Translations under genes and position numbers: made by a program | In this document: piece after piece, positions 1 to 11,604 of the stretch | How the letters are laid out: every line of letters starts with the position of its first letter | How positions within the stretch are numbered: position 1 is the first letter of the stretch | Notes under the pieces: generated by a model | What the model saw: only the letters and a program-made list of their open reading frames with translations | What the model was told of the DNA's origin: nothing | The model's database searches: none | Assembly: GCA_963971285.1 (NCBI GenBank) | Contig: OZ020244.1 | Span: 18,786,001-18,850,000, forward strand | Source: Astropecten irregularis | Lineage: Eukaryota; Echinodermata; Asteroidea; Paxillosida; Astropectinidae | Direction of reading: 5' to 3' | DNA length: 64,000 nt

Positions 1-88
1 CACTACCTGGGAGTTCTATCAATTTGTTTCATCTTTTCAGGGCTCATGTCAGGCGTGAAAAAGGAGGGAAACAAGCCACCGTACGTAC

Positions 89-251
89 TCCAGGAAACGC
101 AGCCAGCGTAGTGCCGTTGACGTAGATTGAATCCGACTCGATGCAATCGTTCTGGCCGGATGCAATAACGCGATCCTCCATCAACTGTATCTCTAGGATC
201 CATATGGCAGGTACCGTGGATATCAGATACACCATGACACTGGGACAGAAC
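89..251 (-). CDS. TMEM26: TMEM26-like gene, coding exon 2
   Basis: This exon continues the protein begun at 23468-23733. The acceptor is TTCCGTAG before base 251 and the likely donor is GTACGT at 88-83. It begins with the last base of a split Trp codon and ends on a codon boundary. It encodes a hydrophobic stretch (FCPSVMVYLISTVPAIWILE) followed by a more polar, Asn/Asp-containing loop. Vertebrate TMEM26 has a [22 protein letters not shown]-like run at this point (from memory), which is the main basis for the call. TMEM26 is a multi-pass membrane protein with poorly defined molecular function. Reading past the proposed donor reaches a stop at 44-46, so splicing near 89 is expected. The remaining exons lie outside the window. 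Confidence 0.8.
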
Positions 252-423
252 CTACGGAAGACGAGAAGTAACATAGACACAGTCATTAAAAAAGGACTTG
301 AATATGAGGATTGGGGCATTCTACCAGGTTAAGGCATCGTTTGAGTGTGAAAATGTAGCAATGTAGGGGTCTTTATAACCATCGAATATAATGAGGTTGA
401 ATGAATCGACATTACATCTACTA

Positions 424-639
424 GGGCCTTTTGGAAAAGAGGCTTGAGGCTAGGCTTTGGATTTATTTAGCAATCGCCATTTTGGTTCCGTAAATTAAAT
501 GGAGGGCTTGAGATAAACATGGCGAAGCCTGGATCTTTCTTCGGCTTCATCATGTGGCCCAATCCCTTCATTTCGTTTTTTGGAAGGCGGTAGCGAAATA
601 AGTCCCAAGTCTAGCCTCAAGCTTGGTTTCGTGAAGGCC
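424..639. mobile_element. Family 3 hairpin MITE (GGCCTTT ends), copy 1
   Basis: About 215 bp with long inverted arms. The left arm carries GGCTTGAGGCTAGGCTT, and the right arm its complement (AGTCTAGCCTCAAGC). Internal CGCCATTTTG and GGCGGTAGCGAAAT also pair. Other copies are at 11668-11888, 19662-19836 and 36841-37307. There is no coding capacity, so it is presumably mobilised by a transposase encoded elsewhere. Confidence 0.8.
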
Positions 640-1225
640 GATAGACACCATGCACTAACCGTTGTTTGGCTGATATAATCATACACAAACATGACTTAGT
701 GAATATTGTTATTGATTCGAGCCCGAAGTAATCAAAATACCCAGATAAAAATGTTCACTCCCCCTACCTCTCGAGCCCCTGAAAACGAGGGGAAAAACGT
801 CGAAAGGACAACTCAAAAATTAATTGTATATAAATGTACGTTCTATACTACGCGCACACTCTAACCAAAGACGTCATTTTAGTATAACAAGTTGAATAAG
901 TGTGATTAATTTCTATCGGAAACTTCTCAATATAATTATAATATTGAAAATGACACATGTTTTGATAATGGTTATGGAGTGGACGCCATCTTGATTCCTG
1001 GATGAATGTTAAATGATCTCGAAAGTGGGTGCAAATAAGCAAAAATCATTCACAGTTTAGAGTGTTGTAAAATAGAACAACCGTAGTCAAGAAATGCCAA
1101 GTTAGTTCATGGAGGTAAAAATATCTCTACCTACATGGTTAGAGCTAGTCTATGTGATAGACGCACTCGCCTTGCAGCGAGCAAGCGTAGTGACACGGAG
1201 TAGAATGGGTGATATTCAGACTATA

Positions 1226-1488
1226 GGGGCGTTTACGACTAACGGAGGCTTAGGCTCCGTCTCAGGCTCCGGCTCCATTTCGTGAATCCATTCTGTAATA
1301 GCTGGTATCAAAATAGAGACCTTTAGCTGCGGTTCTGCAGCAGATTCTCTGGTTTGAAAAGGAAAACAGAGTTTTAGCTTCAATGGCAAACCACAACCTA
1401 TATTTGCAGCATATGGATGTTAGAGCTGGAGCCTGAACCTGAGCCTGAGCTTGAGCCTGAGCCTGAGCATACGTTTCGTAAACGCCCC
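1226..1488. mobile_element. Family 2 MITE with GAGCCT-hexamer terminal repeats, copy 1
   Basis: The ends are GGGGCGTTTACGA and TCGTAAACGCCCC. Just inside each end is a hexamer array (GGCTCC on the left, GAGCCT on the right), so the inverted repeats are themselves variable-length microsatellites. The core carries TCCATTTCGTGAATCCATT, then a segment shared by all copies. The array reads as a Glu-Pro repeat on the plus strand; this is a consequence of the hexamer and not evidence of a gene. Confidence 0.85.
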
Positions 1489-2475
1489 AGGTTAGAGCAT
1501 GCTCAGGCTCGAATCTTCCCGATGCAATTTTGTAAAATTCCGTTTCTCATTTTCGTTGGCCCTGAAACACCGCAATATCCGCCGGAAGATCCCTCCGGCC
1601 TGACTGACTTTTACACATGTCATCGACATGACCATGGAGAAACATGTGTCTTATTTCTCCATGACATGACGAAGGCCATGCATGTAACCGCAGGGCTGAC
1701 AAGTAACATTCATGATGTGTTTCCAGGAGGTTGAGATCATTGAACACTCTGCAATGTAGTAAGTAGGCGACACTGATCAGGCAAGGCAATGAAAAGAGGC
1801 ACGGCGGCGACGAGTAGAAAAAAAGGCCCCGTTGATTAAGCAGGAATTCCGCCTAATCATTTTATAATGAGAATTTCAATGTGACTTGAATTAAAACTGA
1901 CGTGCGAGCGAATGGCACAATGTTATTAACTGCGGTTTATTTCTATACATCTGGATCGTAGGAGTTTAGCTTGAAGTGTATTGTATAATAGAAACTCAGT
2001 TGTGCAGGAAATCCTGGCCATTTGGAGTGATACTATAGAATCCATTAACCGGCAATGCCTTTATGGGTTGAATACCGAGATCTCTGCAGGTATCATTTTG
2101 AAATCAGCTTTTGGAATTGTGTAGTCTGAAAACAAATCAAATCCATATACGGATGTTTCTATCACGTTTCGCTGCCTCTTCGCAGTATATCAAAGACAAG
2201 ATATGATCTTTGGAAGGGACTTAAAACTGAAATGCCGGCCAAAAGGGCCGCTCTATTTCAGATTTTCAGTAACATGCTGCTTTCTGCATGATGTGAACTG
2301 TGGTATAAAATTGGAGTGAACCAAACCTATACAGAGGAAGTCTAATACATGTGTAATTAGAATCGTTCTCCCATTAAATATCACACTCTGAATGATGTGT
2401 GTGGAAATTTATGAGTGCTTAGAAATAATGCATCAAATTTGGTAATGTCAAGTCTTATATATATGTCAAAATATA

Positions 2476-2824
2476 TACAGCATTGGTAACATACCCAAAC
2501 ATGATGTTCACAGATTTACGTATAACTTTTAGGATATGAAGATGGTGCTGGTAGAAAAATACCGTTAAAATATTTCCGCCTGAAATTGTGTAATTATCCA
2601 GAAATTAGTAAACAAAAACAGAAAACACTTTTGATCTCGGGGTTAGATTAAAACCATTATTTGTGTTTTATAAGAAATATCGAGTCGGGTTTTCGCTATT
2701 TTCTCGTGACTCTATGTCCAATTGAGCTCAAATGTTCTCAGGTTTATTATTTCATGTACATGCTGGATCAGACAAAGTGTGAGTGCTGTTCTGTGACCTT
2801 ACCAATCATGTATTATACCTTTAA
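2476..2824. mobile_element. Family 1 MITE, variant with alternative right half
   Basis: The left half is typical of family 1 (GGTAACATACC, then TTCACAGATTTACGTATAAC, ATGAAGATGGTG and ATACCGTTAAAA). The right half differs: ATTGAGCTCAAATGTTCTCA, GACAAAGTGTGAGTGCTGTT, then ATTATACCTTTAA. The same alternative half occurs at 61929-62254 and partly at 29370-29600, defining a subfamily. Confidence 0.7.
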
Positions 2825-3414
2825 GTTCGCATATGATTATGGTGCAGATCATTTCTTGTACTGACGAATACATGCCTGGAATCACTTTGCTGGATTACTG
2901 AATTTCAATGTAAAAGGTGAACAAAATAGGCACAATGTCTTCTCGCCTATAACATCGGATGTCAACTGATACTGGGTCATCTTCTGGGTATCGTGAATGT
3001 TCAGAAGGGTTGCATGCAATAGACCTATGTCTCATACACCAGAATATTAAAATGCAACATTATACAAGGCAGTAATTATGAGTGACCATAGAAATCTCCG
3101 CTGATTCTATCTTGGGGCATACATCGTGCTCCTTCGTGTTTATGTTGCAGTTTCACATTATGAACGTACCCGATGGAAAGACTCCCAAACAAGTACATCG
3201 GCATGTGTACTGCAATAAGCTAAGATTTGATTGATTTCACCGAAGGAGGACGAGCTGTGTATAGTGGGGGTGTGCGATATAATGACAATTGCTGCTGTTC
3301 AAAGGGTCTTATACTACTGGCTTATACGAAGTGTGATAGCACTATCTGTCTGTCTATCATGAAAATTCTCGGTGCAGATGTTAACATACATAGGCTCCTA
3401 TCATGATTTTGTTT

Positions 3415-3735
3415 TTGAAAAGTGAACAAAGAAACAATGACTGGAGCAGGATTCGAACCAGCGACAACCGGAATACCGTACCAGCGCTCTATACCAACTG
3501 AGCTTTCCTGTCCTATGTTGGTGGTGTCCCTGATAGTCAATTATATCTGTTCGTTTGGCAGTCAGAAGTCATGAAACCACTCACATATATACTGCTATAT
3601 CCCAAGAATCATTTAAGATACGCTCAGCATTAGTAATGCTGCAACCTGAGAAACAGTACATAGGGGATCACTCAAAGAGGATGCGGCTTCTTAATTAATA
3701 TTATCATCAAATAACCTCAAAAGAAACTTGCTGCA
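3415..3735 (-). mobile_element. SINE A (tRNA-derived), full composite copy
   Basis: On the minus strand the tRNA-like head lies at about 3439-3513, with an intact B box (GGTTCGAATCC) and an A-box-like segment interrupted by short insertions. The body includes GGTGTCCCTGATAGTCAATT, GTTCGTTTGGCAGTCAGAAG and a far end with ATCAAATAACC. Copies also lie at 4893, 14307, 15961, 52235, 52411 and 54107. Confidence 0.75.
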
Positions 3736-3849
3736 TTAATTTAAGCCATTGAAAAGTGAACAAAGGCAAATGTACTGGAGTGGGATTTATTATAAAACAC
3801 TTAATCGAACATAAATGCCAGTACTGGCCCTACATTTACATGTACACCT

Positions 3850-3988
3850 GCAGCCGATTTCACGAAACTTTACGCCATTGGTTAAGTCCACTTACGCCAC
3901 AAATGTTGCGTAAGTTGCGCCACTTACGCAACATTTGTGGCGTAATTTGGACTTACGCCATGGCGTAAAGTTTCGTGAAATCGGCTGC
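3850..3988. repeat. Near-perfect hairpin element
   Basis: The arms start GCAGCCGATTTCACGAAACT and end in the complement. Each arm is about 60 bp, with further internal inverted units around CTTACGCCACAAATGTTGCG. Transcribed in either direction it would form a long stem. It resembles the TTTCACGAAAC-ended hairpins at 20036, 56508 and 59550. Confidence 0.85.
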
Positions 3989-4689
3989 CGTACTTATCAC
4001 TAAATGTTATTGTGTGCTTGAATTGTAAAATCGTAAATCTACTTCTAACTAGGTATCGCATGGTATAATAAAACATATAGAGGGAATTATATGCAGTCTT
4101 TTTATATTCAATCTGTTACATTGCGCTTAGCTTACGGCGGCTCTGTTCAGACTTCATGATTTGGCGAACTTCACGATTTAATTCTTTACCAATGGACGGT
4201 CGGACGTGATATCTTGAATTGTGCCTTAGGCTTGGGAGAAGAAGGCTTTCAACCACCCTCCGATGCCATTTATATCAATCAGTTGATCAGCTTGTCGTAC
4301 GCCATCTTGATCAACCGAGCATAGAGGAAACTGCGCAGTGTCTTTGACCTGGTCTGCCTTATAAGGGGACTACCGGTCCACGCACTGGCACAGATTCAAG
4401 TTTGATAAATGCATCTCAAACAGTCAATTTATGGGATTTATTAACTAAATGGAGGGAATGATGGTAAAAAAGCCTTTTAACTGAAGAGGGGGTTTCGGAA
4501 GACATTAAAACATTGAGTGTTCTGGATAGGAAATTAGAAATACTGAAGGAAGTACAGGTCCTTCACCTGGGACAAAATGACCGATATTTGGGTCAGCTCA
4601 ATTTGGTTTTGGTTCATAGTCAGGCAGTAACGTATTACATAAACTGATGTTTATGCTTTATACTTGTTAGAAGTCACATTCTCGTTTTC

Positions 4690-4835
4690 TGAGCTGGTTT
4701 TAACAAAAGACTAAGATTAATCTTAAGATGGGTTGTCAGTGTCAGCATAGTGATTTGTATTTTGACGCCACTCTTTGCTTAGCAATTAAGATTCATACTT
4801 GAGAGCAATCTTAGTGCTTTGTGAAATCGGCCCTT
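4690..4835. repeat. Degenerate hairpin repeat (reads GTGAAATCGGCCC at right end)
   Basis: Inverted ACTAAGATTAATCTTAAGAT-like and GATTCATACTTGAGAGCAATCTTAG-like arms end in TTTGTGAAATCGGCCC, a terminus shared with other hairpin MITEs here. The left border is unclear. Confidence 0.4.
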
Positions 4836-4892
4836 GGTTACACTCTAAACATTTATATAATGTGAATAAATGTGCCTAGCTAGTATTTAAAT

Positions 4893-5053
4893 GGTTCCAT
4901 GGCTTCTGACTGTCAAACGAACATATAATTGACTATTAGGGGGGACACCACCAACATAGAGCTGGATAGGCTCAGTTGGTAAGAGCGTCGGTATACAGTA
5001 TTCCTGGGTCGGTGGTTCGAACCTCACTCCAGTCTTTATTCACCTTTCAATGA
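4893..5053 (+). mobile_element. SINE A, plus-strand partial copy
   Basis: It contains GGCTTCTGACTGTCAAACGA, AATTGACTATTAGG, a tRNA-like head with GGCTCAGTTGGTAAGAGCG (A box) and GGTTCGAACC (B box), and a tail with CTCCAGTC and TTCACCTTTCAATGA. The far end of the body is missing. Confidence 0.75.
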
Positions 5054-5069
5054 CTTGGTTAAATCTTGA

Positions 5070-5542
5070 TCAACATGGAAAGCCTTGCATAAGATGGTGT
5101 GGAAATCTGCTTTGAGAGATGACATCAAGAGGAGATTATTTGTGGAAACTGTCGAGTTAGTGGCCTTGTATGGTGCCGAGGCATGGACACTGACAGTACT
5201 ACAAGAAAAGGCCTTGGGTGGATTGTATACTCGCCTTCTCAGACATGCCTTAGATGTTTCATGGGAGGATCATGTCAGGAACATTGATCTTTATGCAGGA
5301 TTGTCAGATAAGCTATGAGCTAGAAGGTTGACATTAGCAGGACACAACATTCGTCATCCAGAACTACTAGCAAGTAAAGTAATCGTTTGGGAACCACGTC
5401 AAGAAACAAGAAAACGTGGTATAAATCAAACAAACTATATTAGCACGCTGAAGAGGGACACTGGCCTATAGACAACACCGAGGAGCTAAGGACTGCCATG
5501 CTGGATAGAATGGCCTGGAGGGGATATGTTCATGGAGTGTGA
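5070..5542 (+). pseudogene. LINE (non-LTR retrotransposon) ORF2 3' fragment
   Basis: The open frame at 5085-5318 encodes a C-terminal reverse-transcriptase region. Marker words are LYGAEAWTL, YTRLLRHALDVSW and DHVRN..LYAGL. After a stop at 5316 the same frame continues with RRLTLAGHNIRHPELLASK and WEPR, then a further stop and a frame change lead to NTEELRTAMLDRMAWRGYV. These are typical of the region after the catalytic core in many invertebrate LINEs; the clade cannot be fixed from this piece. The catalytic part and the 5' end are absent, so this is a dead 5'-truncated copy. Confidence 0.75.
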
Positions 5543-6271
5543 CCGAGTAGATATTGGCTAAATCATGTCTAATATCTTATAGCAGTGATTAACTTATCAT
5601 GGTACCACACCCAGTTGCATATCCTTTGCGATGTGTGTGTATGACACGAGGCGTCTAACAGTTCTTCAACCTCAAAACATACCGAGGAAGGATATCCGAC
5701 TTCTCTCGTGAACAACATTCACTAACGACCTTTTTATTAATTCCATACCGGTTCACAAATTGATATTCAACCGGTCAAAGTGCTAAAAGGGCACTGCATG
5801 CCGCCTTGGCAGCAGTAGGCCCACAATATGGCCTACCGTATATCACGGGTGCATTATTCCCCACGGTATAATATAATGACTCTAATACATTGGGGTCAGG
5901 TGTACTATTTTGTAGTCTTGAAGGATATACCGGCCCTAAGGTATACGCGCTCACTCCGCTGATTGCTCAAATTAATTCTGATTGTACGCACTATAGCGCT
6001 AATGGTATACAGGACCGCCCCTCATGATTCGAAATAAGCACTTGTTTATTTTGATGAGCAGGCAGCTCCCGTCCACAGCCTAAAAATGAAAGAAAGAGAG
6101 GGGAAAATGTACTTATCAATCAAAATGTGAGAATATAACTAGCGCAAGGTAGAATATGATTAGCCTACAAAATATCAGGAAGCACTGGGCTACAAGGCTA
6201 GATTCACCTATCTGTGCTATAGGCCTGTACCACGTCCAATGGGAAACAATGGAGGAAGGAAAAGACAAACC

Positions 6272-6646
6272 TTAAAAGTAAAATCATACTTTGGTTTTTA
6301 TTAAAGAAATAGGCCTACAGATTCATGGGCAAAAATATCAAGACAGATACAGTAACAGTCATCTGTGAAAATGTCAGTCCCATTCGGTGCCCACTTTTTG
6401 AGAAAACGGTGAAAAACGGCCACAGTATTTCTTAAGTCTTTTCTCTTTTATTTTTGATCTTTTAAAAGATCAAAAAGATTTTCGGTCGATGTTTCACTCT
6501 TTTCTGGATAAATACAGCATTTCAGGCGGAAAAATTTTAACGGTATGTTAATTTCTACCACCACCATCTTCATACCCTGTAAGTTATACGTAAATCTGTG
6601 AACATTTCTGTTTTGGCTTTTTACCAAAGTATGATACTACCTTTAA
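6272..6646. mobile_element. Family 1 MITE copy
   Basis: The left end is TTAAAAGTAAAATCATACTTTGGT and the right end ACCAAAGTATGATACTACCTTTAA (inverted, imperfect). A central ATCTTTTAAAAGAT palindrome and shared blocks (GTGCCCACTTTTTGAGAAAA, GATAAATACAGCATTTCAGG, CCACCATCTTCATACCCTGT) define the family. Confidence 0.85.
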
Positions 6647-7025
6647 CACGATGATTTTATACGCATCTTTGGTGTTGCATCACTAAGCGTATACACCATT
6701 TGTAGCACTGGGAAATATAGGGCAGTTGCAAATGACAGACTTAAGAATTCTTATTAAAAGTACATCCATTTTGAGTGTTTTTATTCACAGAAGAAAAGGT
6801 AACACGTAATTTCACTGCCACTTCACATTTTATTTCATGCTATATATCAAAAGAAGGAAGATTCAGTTGGTACTTGCACCTGTTTCGTAATGATTAAAAC
6901 ATTGGTTCCCAACTCAGTCTGAAGATTTTCACATTGACGAAAGCCAGATATGAGTGGTTTAAAATTACCGAATATGGTCATTTAAAGAGGTCACACACAA
7001 TCACTACAATAGAGGCGATTCCAAC

Positions 7026-7206
7026 TAGTGCGCCCCCAAGAGCTTGCAACGCGCTGGCCAATCACAATGAGCGGAATTAATAGGTGCATTTGAAAAGGGT
7101 CGACCATTGACTTCCATTATGCAAAGTCTTTATATAATGGAGATCAATGGGGGTCGACCGATTCCGCGCATTGTGATTGGCCAATCACATCTCTTGGGGG
7201 CGTACT
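7026..7206. mobile_element. Family 4 hairpin MITE, copy 1
   Basis: The arms read AGTGCGCCCCCAAGAG and CTCTTGGGGGCGTACT, with GGCCAATCACAATG/CATTGTGATTGGCC and GGGTCGACC/GGTCGACC inside. A second, interrupted copy lies at 11605-12003. Confidence 0.85.
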
Positions 7207-8159
7207 ATTTCTTTCGAAAAACCAATATAACTGTTGGTCCCTAAACATCATTCGCCTTCTTTGGTGTTGAACGTGCAAATAATACATAAGTCAACTATGG
7301 GGGTGTTACGGTTTGTTCTGTCCAACCCGAAGGGTGTTGTCGGTTAAGTAATCTCGGAAGACCAACTTCAATAATAGCTCAAGCTCAAAGAACACATATT
7401 TTTACTTATACAAAAAATATATCCCCAAGTTCAATATAGACTGCCTACCTACTCGGCACGGGCTGTAAGTATTACCCTCTCGCTATGTCAATATTTGACT
7501 AGTAATTTATCTGCATTTGCACTCTGCTTTTGTACAGTTTCGCCAGTTTAAATATTTGTCGTGGAAAGCCTTCCCCTAGCATTTTAATTAGAAAGACCTT
7601 GTGCCAAATTCCGGTGCATTTAAATACAAGTGACCCAGTAAAAAAAAACTGAGGCAGAAAACAAGTGAAAAGATTTATTGAATGCTTTGTAATGAATAAA
7701 AGACTTAATTTCATTAAGTTATAGGCCTACAGAGCGAAGCAGGATGTAACCAAATTGCAGACAGGCTACAAAGACGCCGTGAAACAGTTTCTGATGGCTT
7801 TCAGGAACTTATGGTTAATGATTTTCATGTGTTTAAATAAGCCCCATTCATATCTAGCTGCGGCAGAGACTTTGCAAACCACGCCAGGTATGTATGTTTT
7901 TTTGTTCTCAATTTGCATTACTTCTATTCAGGATATTCTTAGAAGATCTTAGTGATCTTTCGAAGCATTTTCATTGATTTTTTTCTTTTGTTCCCGACAC
8001 GTTTTTCTCCTTGGTTTGTGTTATCATTCAGCCTGCATCTGTACAATATTCACTTTAAATAAAAGGCGGCATATCACAGTTCCAAGTTGAGTTTTACCTG
8101 CGTCAGAATTATTTATCAACATCTATTCATGTAAGTCATAAACTGCTGCAAACATTTAA

Positions 8160-8515
8160 CTGCTAATCAACCAGAATATTGACCTGAAATGTATAAAATG
8201 CTTGGAGCAAGGATGGCCTGACGTTTCGATCCGATCAGGATCCAGTTTCTCAAAAGGCTAAATGACAAGAAAACAACATTAAATAATGTATGAGAGGATT
8301 TGGACAAATGTGGGGGGGGGGGGGGGGGCAGAGTGACAAAATCACTATTTCCCTGGAAATTCTCTGTCTCATTTTTGTTCTGATCCTCTCATCCATGTAT
8401 GTGTGTCTTTATTTGCATGTTCTTGTCTTCATGTCATTTAGCCTTAGGAAAAGATCCTGCAAGGACCGAAATGTCACAGGCCCTCCTAACTCCAAACATC
8501 AATATGATTGTATTT
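8160..8515. repeat. GACGTTTCGA repeat with inverted halves
   Basis: The left half has ATGCTTGGAG and GCCTGACGTTTCGATCCGAT. The right half holds the degenerate complement, GATCCTGCAAGGACCGAAAT followed by CCTCCTAACTCCAA. A run of 18 G lies at about 8311-8328. Related pieces are at 28135, 38395, 56455 and 57165. Confidence 0.55.
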
Positions 8516-9600
8516 TATAATAACTAGTCCATGCAATTATCAAAGGTGTCATGTAAATCTATTAGGGAATCGATCGCTACAATGCAGTAACCCCAATTTA
8601 TTCGTAGTCATTATTTCATTTATGTAACCCAAATTGCGCAATAAAAGCAATATGTTCCATTACTACAACATTATTGAAAAATTACTAATTACATAAAACT
8701 CAATGATACGGAGCCATAAAGGACACATTGCGCAGCTACTATAAATACTACTTTAACTCTCACTCTCTTCTAACTATTACGACAGCTACGAACGCCTACA
8801 CTTTCAATGAACTTTTTTCCTTAATGCATCTCACAAACGATAATAATAATTTCTTTATATACGGATCATGATCCACATAATCCTAACGATTTCTCCTAGC
8901 TGTCTTTGTCACCGCCCACTGCTTTCTAATAATATGCGGTAATTTTTTTTTATTATCCAAGGTCGACACTGACGTGAAACATTACAACCCAGCATGGGTG
9001 GGGAAGAAACCCGATGTTGCGTGCAAATTACACGCCAGGTTTCGATTAGCCGCTAGAATTACGCGCTCATGGCTTCAGAATGTATACACACTCGATTTTT
9101 TTGGATTTCAGTGAGAAGGGAAAGTGATGGTGGTTGCCTAGTCACCGCCTATGTTTATTTCTTTTAGACGATGGCATAAAAAGAAAAAAAGACACTTGCT
9201 GGTGTAACAGAATATAGGTCACGGTTGTACATGACAAAGGTTATAATCTAGGACGAAGATCGTTAGATTATCGCATTGACCTCGAGATGTTCTTTGCTTT
9301 CAGTTCATGCGAGAATAATTTCAGCTCATGGTATTGATGTCTACACCTGCGTATAAATGACAGAAAGTATAACATGACACTCATTGATTTAGCTCCGTCT
9401 AGATTACCACTGAAGGTCGATTGGGACCCGAGCGCTGCTTTCCCTGTAACATGAGTGCAAAATCAATCTCTATGGCAACATGAATGTTTCTGAAATTTGT
9501 CCCTTGTTTACGAGCCAATTTCTTTTGGTCGGACCATGTTCGACAATCGAACCACGCCCTATGAATAGCACACACAATAACGCCTAATGATTGACGTGCA

Positions 9601-9956
9601 TTAAAGGTAATATCATACTTTAGTTTTTGTCAAAGAAATGCATATTCATTGGCACAAATATCAAGGAAGATACAGTAACAGTCATCTGTGAAAATTTCAG
9701 TCCCATACGGTGCCCACTTTTTGAGAAAACAGTGAAAAACGGCCATAAGTATTTTAACAATCTTTTCACCGTTATTTTTAATCTTTAAAAAATGTTGGTC
9801 ATTGGTTTTACTCTTTTCTGGATAAATACAGCATTTCAGGCAGAACAATTTTATTGGTATGTTTCTACCATCACCATATTTATACCCTGTAAGTTATAGG
9901 TAAATCTGTGAAGATTTCTGTTTCGGTATGCTACCAAACTATGATAGTACCTTTAA
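9601..9956 (+). mobile_element. Family 1 MITE copy (left member of an inverted pair)
   Basis: Starts TTAAAGGTAATATCATACTT and ends ATGATAGTACCTTTAA. All family blocks are present. It is followed after about 25 bp by an oppositely oriented copy. Confidence 0.85.
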
Positions 9957-9981
9957 CTATAGAAAAACGATTACCATTTAT

Positions 9982-10355
9982 AGGAAGTATCATACTTTGG
10001 TAAGAGACCAAAACAGAAATGTTCACCTATAACTTTAATACAGGGTATGAAGATGGTGGCGGTAGAAACATACTGTTAATATTTTTTGCCTGAAATGGTG
10101 TATTTATCCAGAAATTAGTGAAACAACGACCGAAAATCTTTTTGATTTTTTAAAAGATCAAAAATAGAAGAGAAAACACTTAAGAAATACTGTGGCCGGT
10201 TTTCGCTGTTTTCTCAAAAAGTGGGCAACGTATGGGATTGAAATTTTCAGAGATTACTTTTACTGTATCTGTAACTGCCTTGATATTTATGCTCATGCAC
10301 GAACCTGTATTTCTTTGACAAAAATAAAAATACAAAACCAAAGTATGATACTACG
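9982..10355 (-). mobile_element. Family 1 MITE copy (right member of an inverted pair)
   Basis: It reads in reverse relative to the copy at 9601: AGGAAGTATCATACTTTGGT first, then TACAGGGTATGAAGATGGTG, and finally ACCAAAGTATGATACTACG. With its neighbour it makes a roughly 750-bp imperfect inverted repeat. Confidence 0.85.
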
Positions 10356-11604
10356 AAATAAAGGAGATGGTTCACGAGTTAAACAAAAATGAAATACCCT
10401 TGTACCTGGTCATTTTTGGTAAATGTTTGTTGTTCATTCTGATACCGAGTAGGCCTGCGACTAAATCGTTAGGTCGTATAACATATTTACAAACAAACAA
10501 GTGAGGAACAAACAAATGACTGCAAGTAGTTTATTAAACATCTACTTTTCGGTATAGAAAAGCCGTTTAAACGATTAGACTATATGGCGTCTCACGAGTA
10601 ACGCTTTTGCGCTGGTACAACATAATTTGGTATGAGTTTGGATATAGCTCGCACTAGTAGAGCAATATAGTTATACTATACATGTTGTAGTTTCACAATC
10701 TATCCAAATGTGTTCACGGATTGCAAGGCAGTGGATTGAGCACAAAATTCATCCAATGGTTTCCACTATCTCCTGCAAGTCCCTTCATGTCTTACGTGGA
10801 AAGCATCAGTGCATCACAGCAGCCAATAATGATGCCTTTTTGGAAAGAAAGGTATTCATTTGCCTAGCTTTGCTATTCAATGCAATGGTGAGTACAGATA
10901 GCAGAGCAATTCTGAGTTTCCCGTATGACAATATAAATTAATGAATTGTGTTAATTATTGAGAGGTTTATGAGAGTAATTATAACGCCAAAAAATTCCCA
11001 CGATTAATATTGAGAGTCCGAATAAATTATTCTTGCTCGTAAATAAACACCTTGCTAGACTTAATGAAGAAAAGCAGTGGGCGACGCTTGACAAAATGAT
11101 GAAAGAGAAAAAGAATACCTCTTCCAATTAACCACTTTCATTCTCCAAAATGGAATTTAGTTGATTGGTATGCATGAGCCGTAGAGTGGAAATGTGACAA
11201 AGTGAGGTGATGTTGATCGGAGGCCCTTCGAAATTGACAATCATCCCGCCCTCTCAACCCCAGGCTCGTCACTGATTGAAAAAGGTGCGTGGAAATTCCA
11301 AGCGGTGATCACACCATAGGTGGCAGATTTGAATTAGAGCATAACGATAAATAAATGAGAGGGAAACTTAGAGGCAAATGGCCGAGATTGGACACTTGGT
11401 GGCAGCAGATAGGTAATTTCGTTTTGTTCTTTATTGCTCCTTTGCCAAGAGGCTTAATTAATATCTTTCTTCAGAAACGTATACAGGACAAGATTTTGTC
11501 AACCGAAATTGTAAAAACTATGGAAAGCCAAAAATGTAAAGCAATAATGGACAATCACAGGTTGTACATAATTGCTTTATATAAACTTCAGTTCGGAGTA
11601 GTTT

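Noticed and set aside
1417-1734. 105-codon frame starting with Glu-Pro repeats
   Set aside because: The repeat is the GAGCCT hexamer array of a family 2 MITE and the rest has no recognisable domain.
3430-3515. Possible genuine tRNA gene on the minus strand
   Set aside because: It has A- and B-box-like sequences but recurs with the same flanks at five or more sites, lacks good anticodon pairing, and is the head of SINE A.
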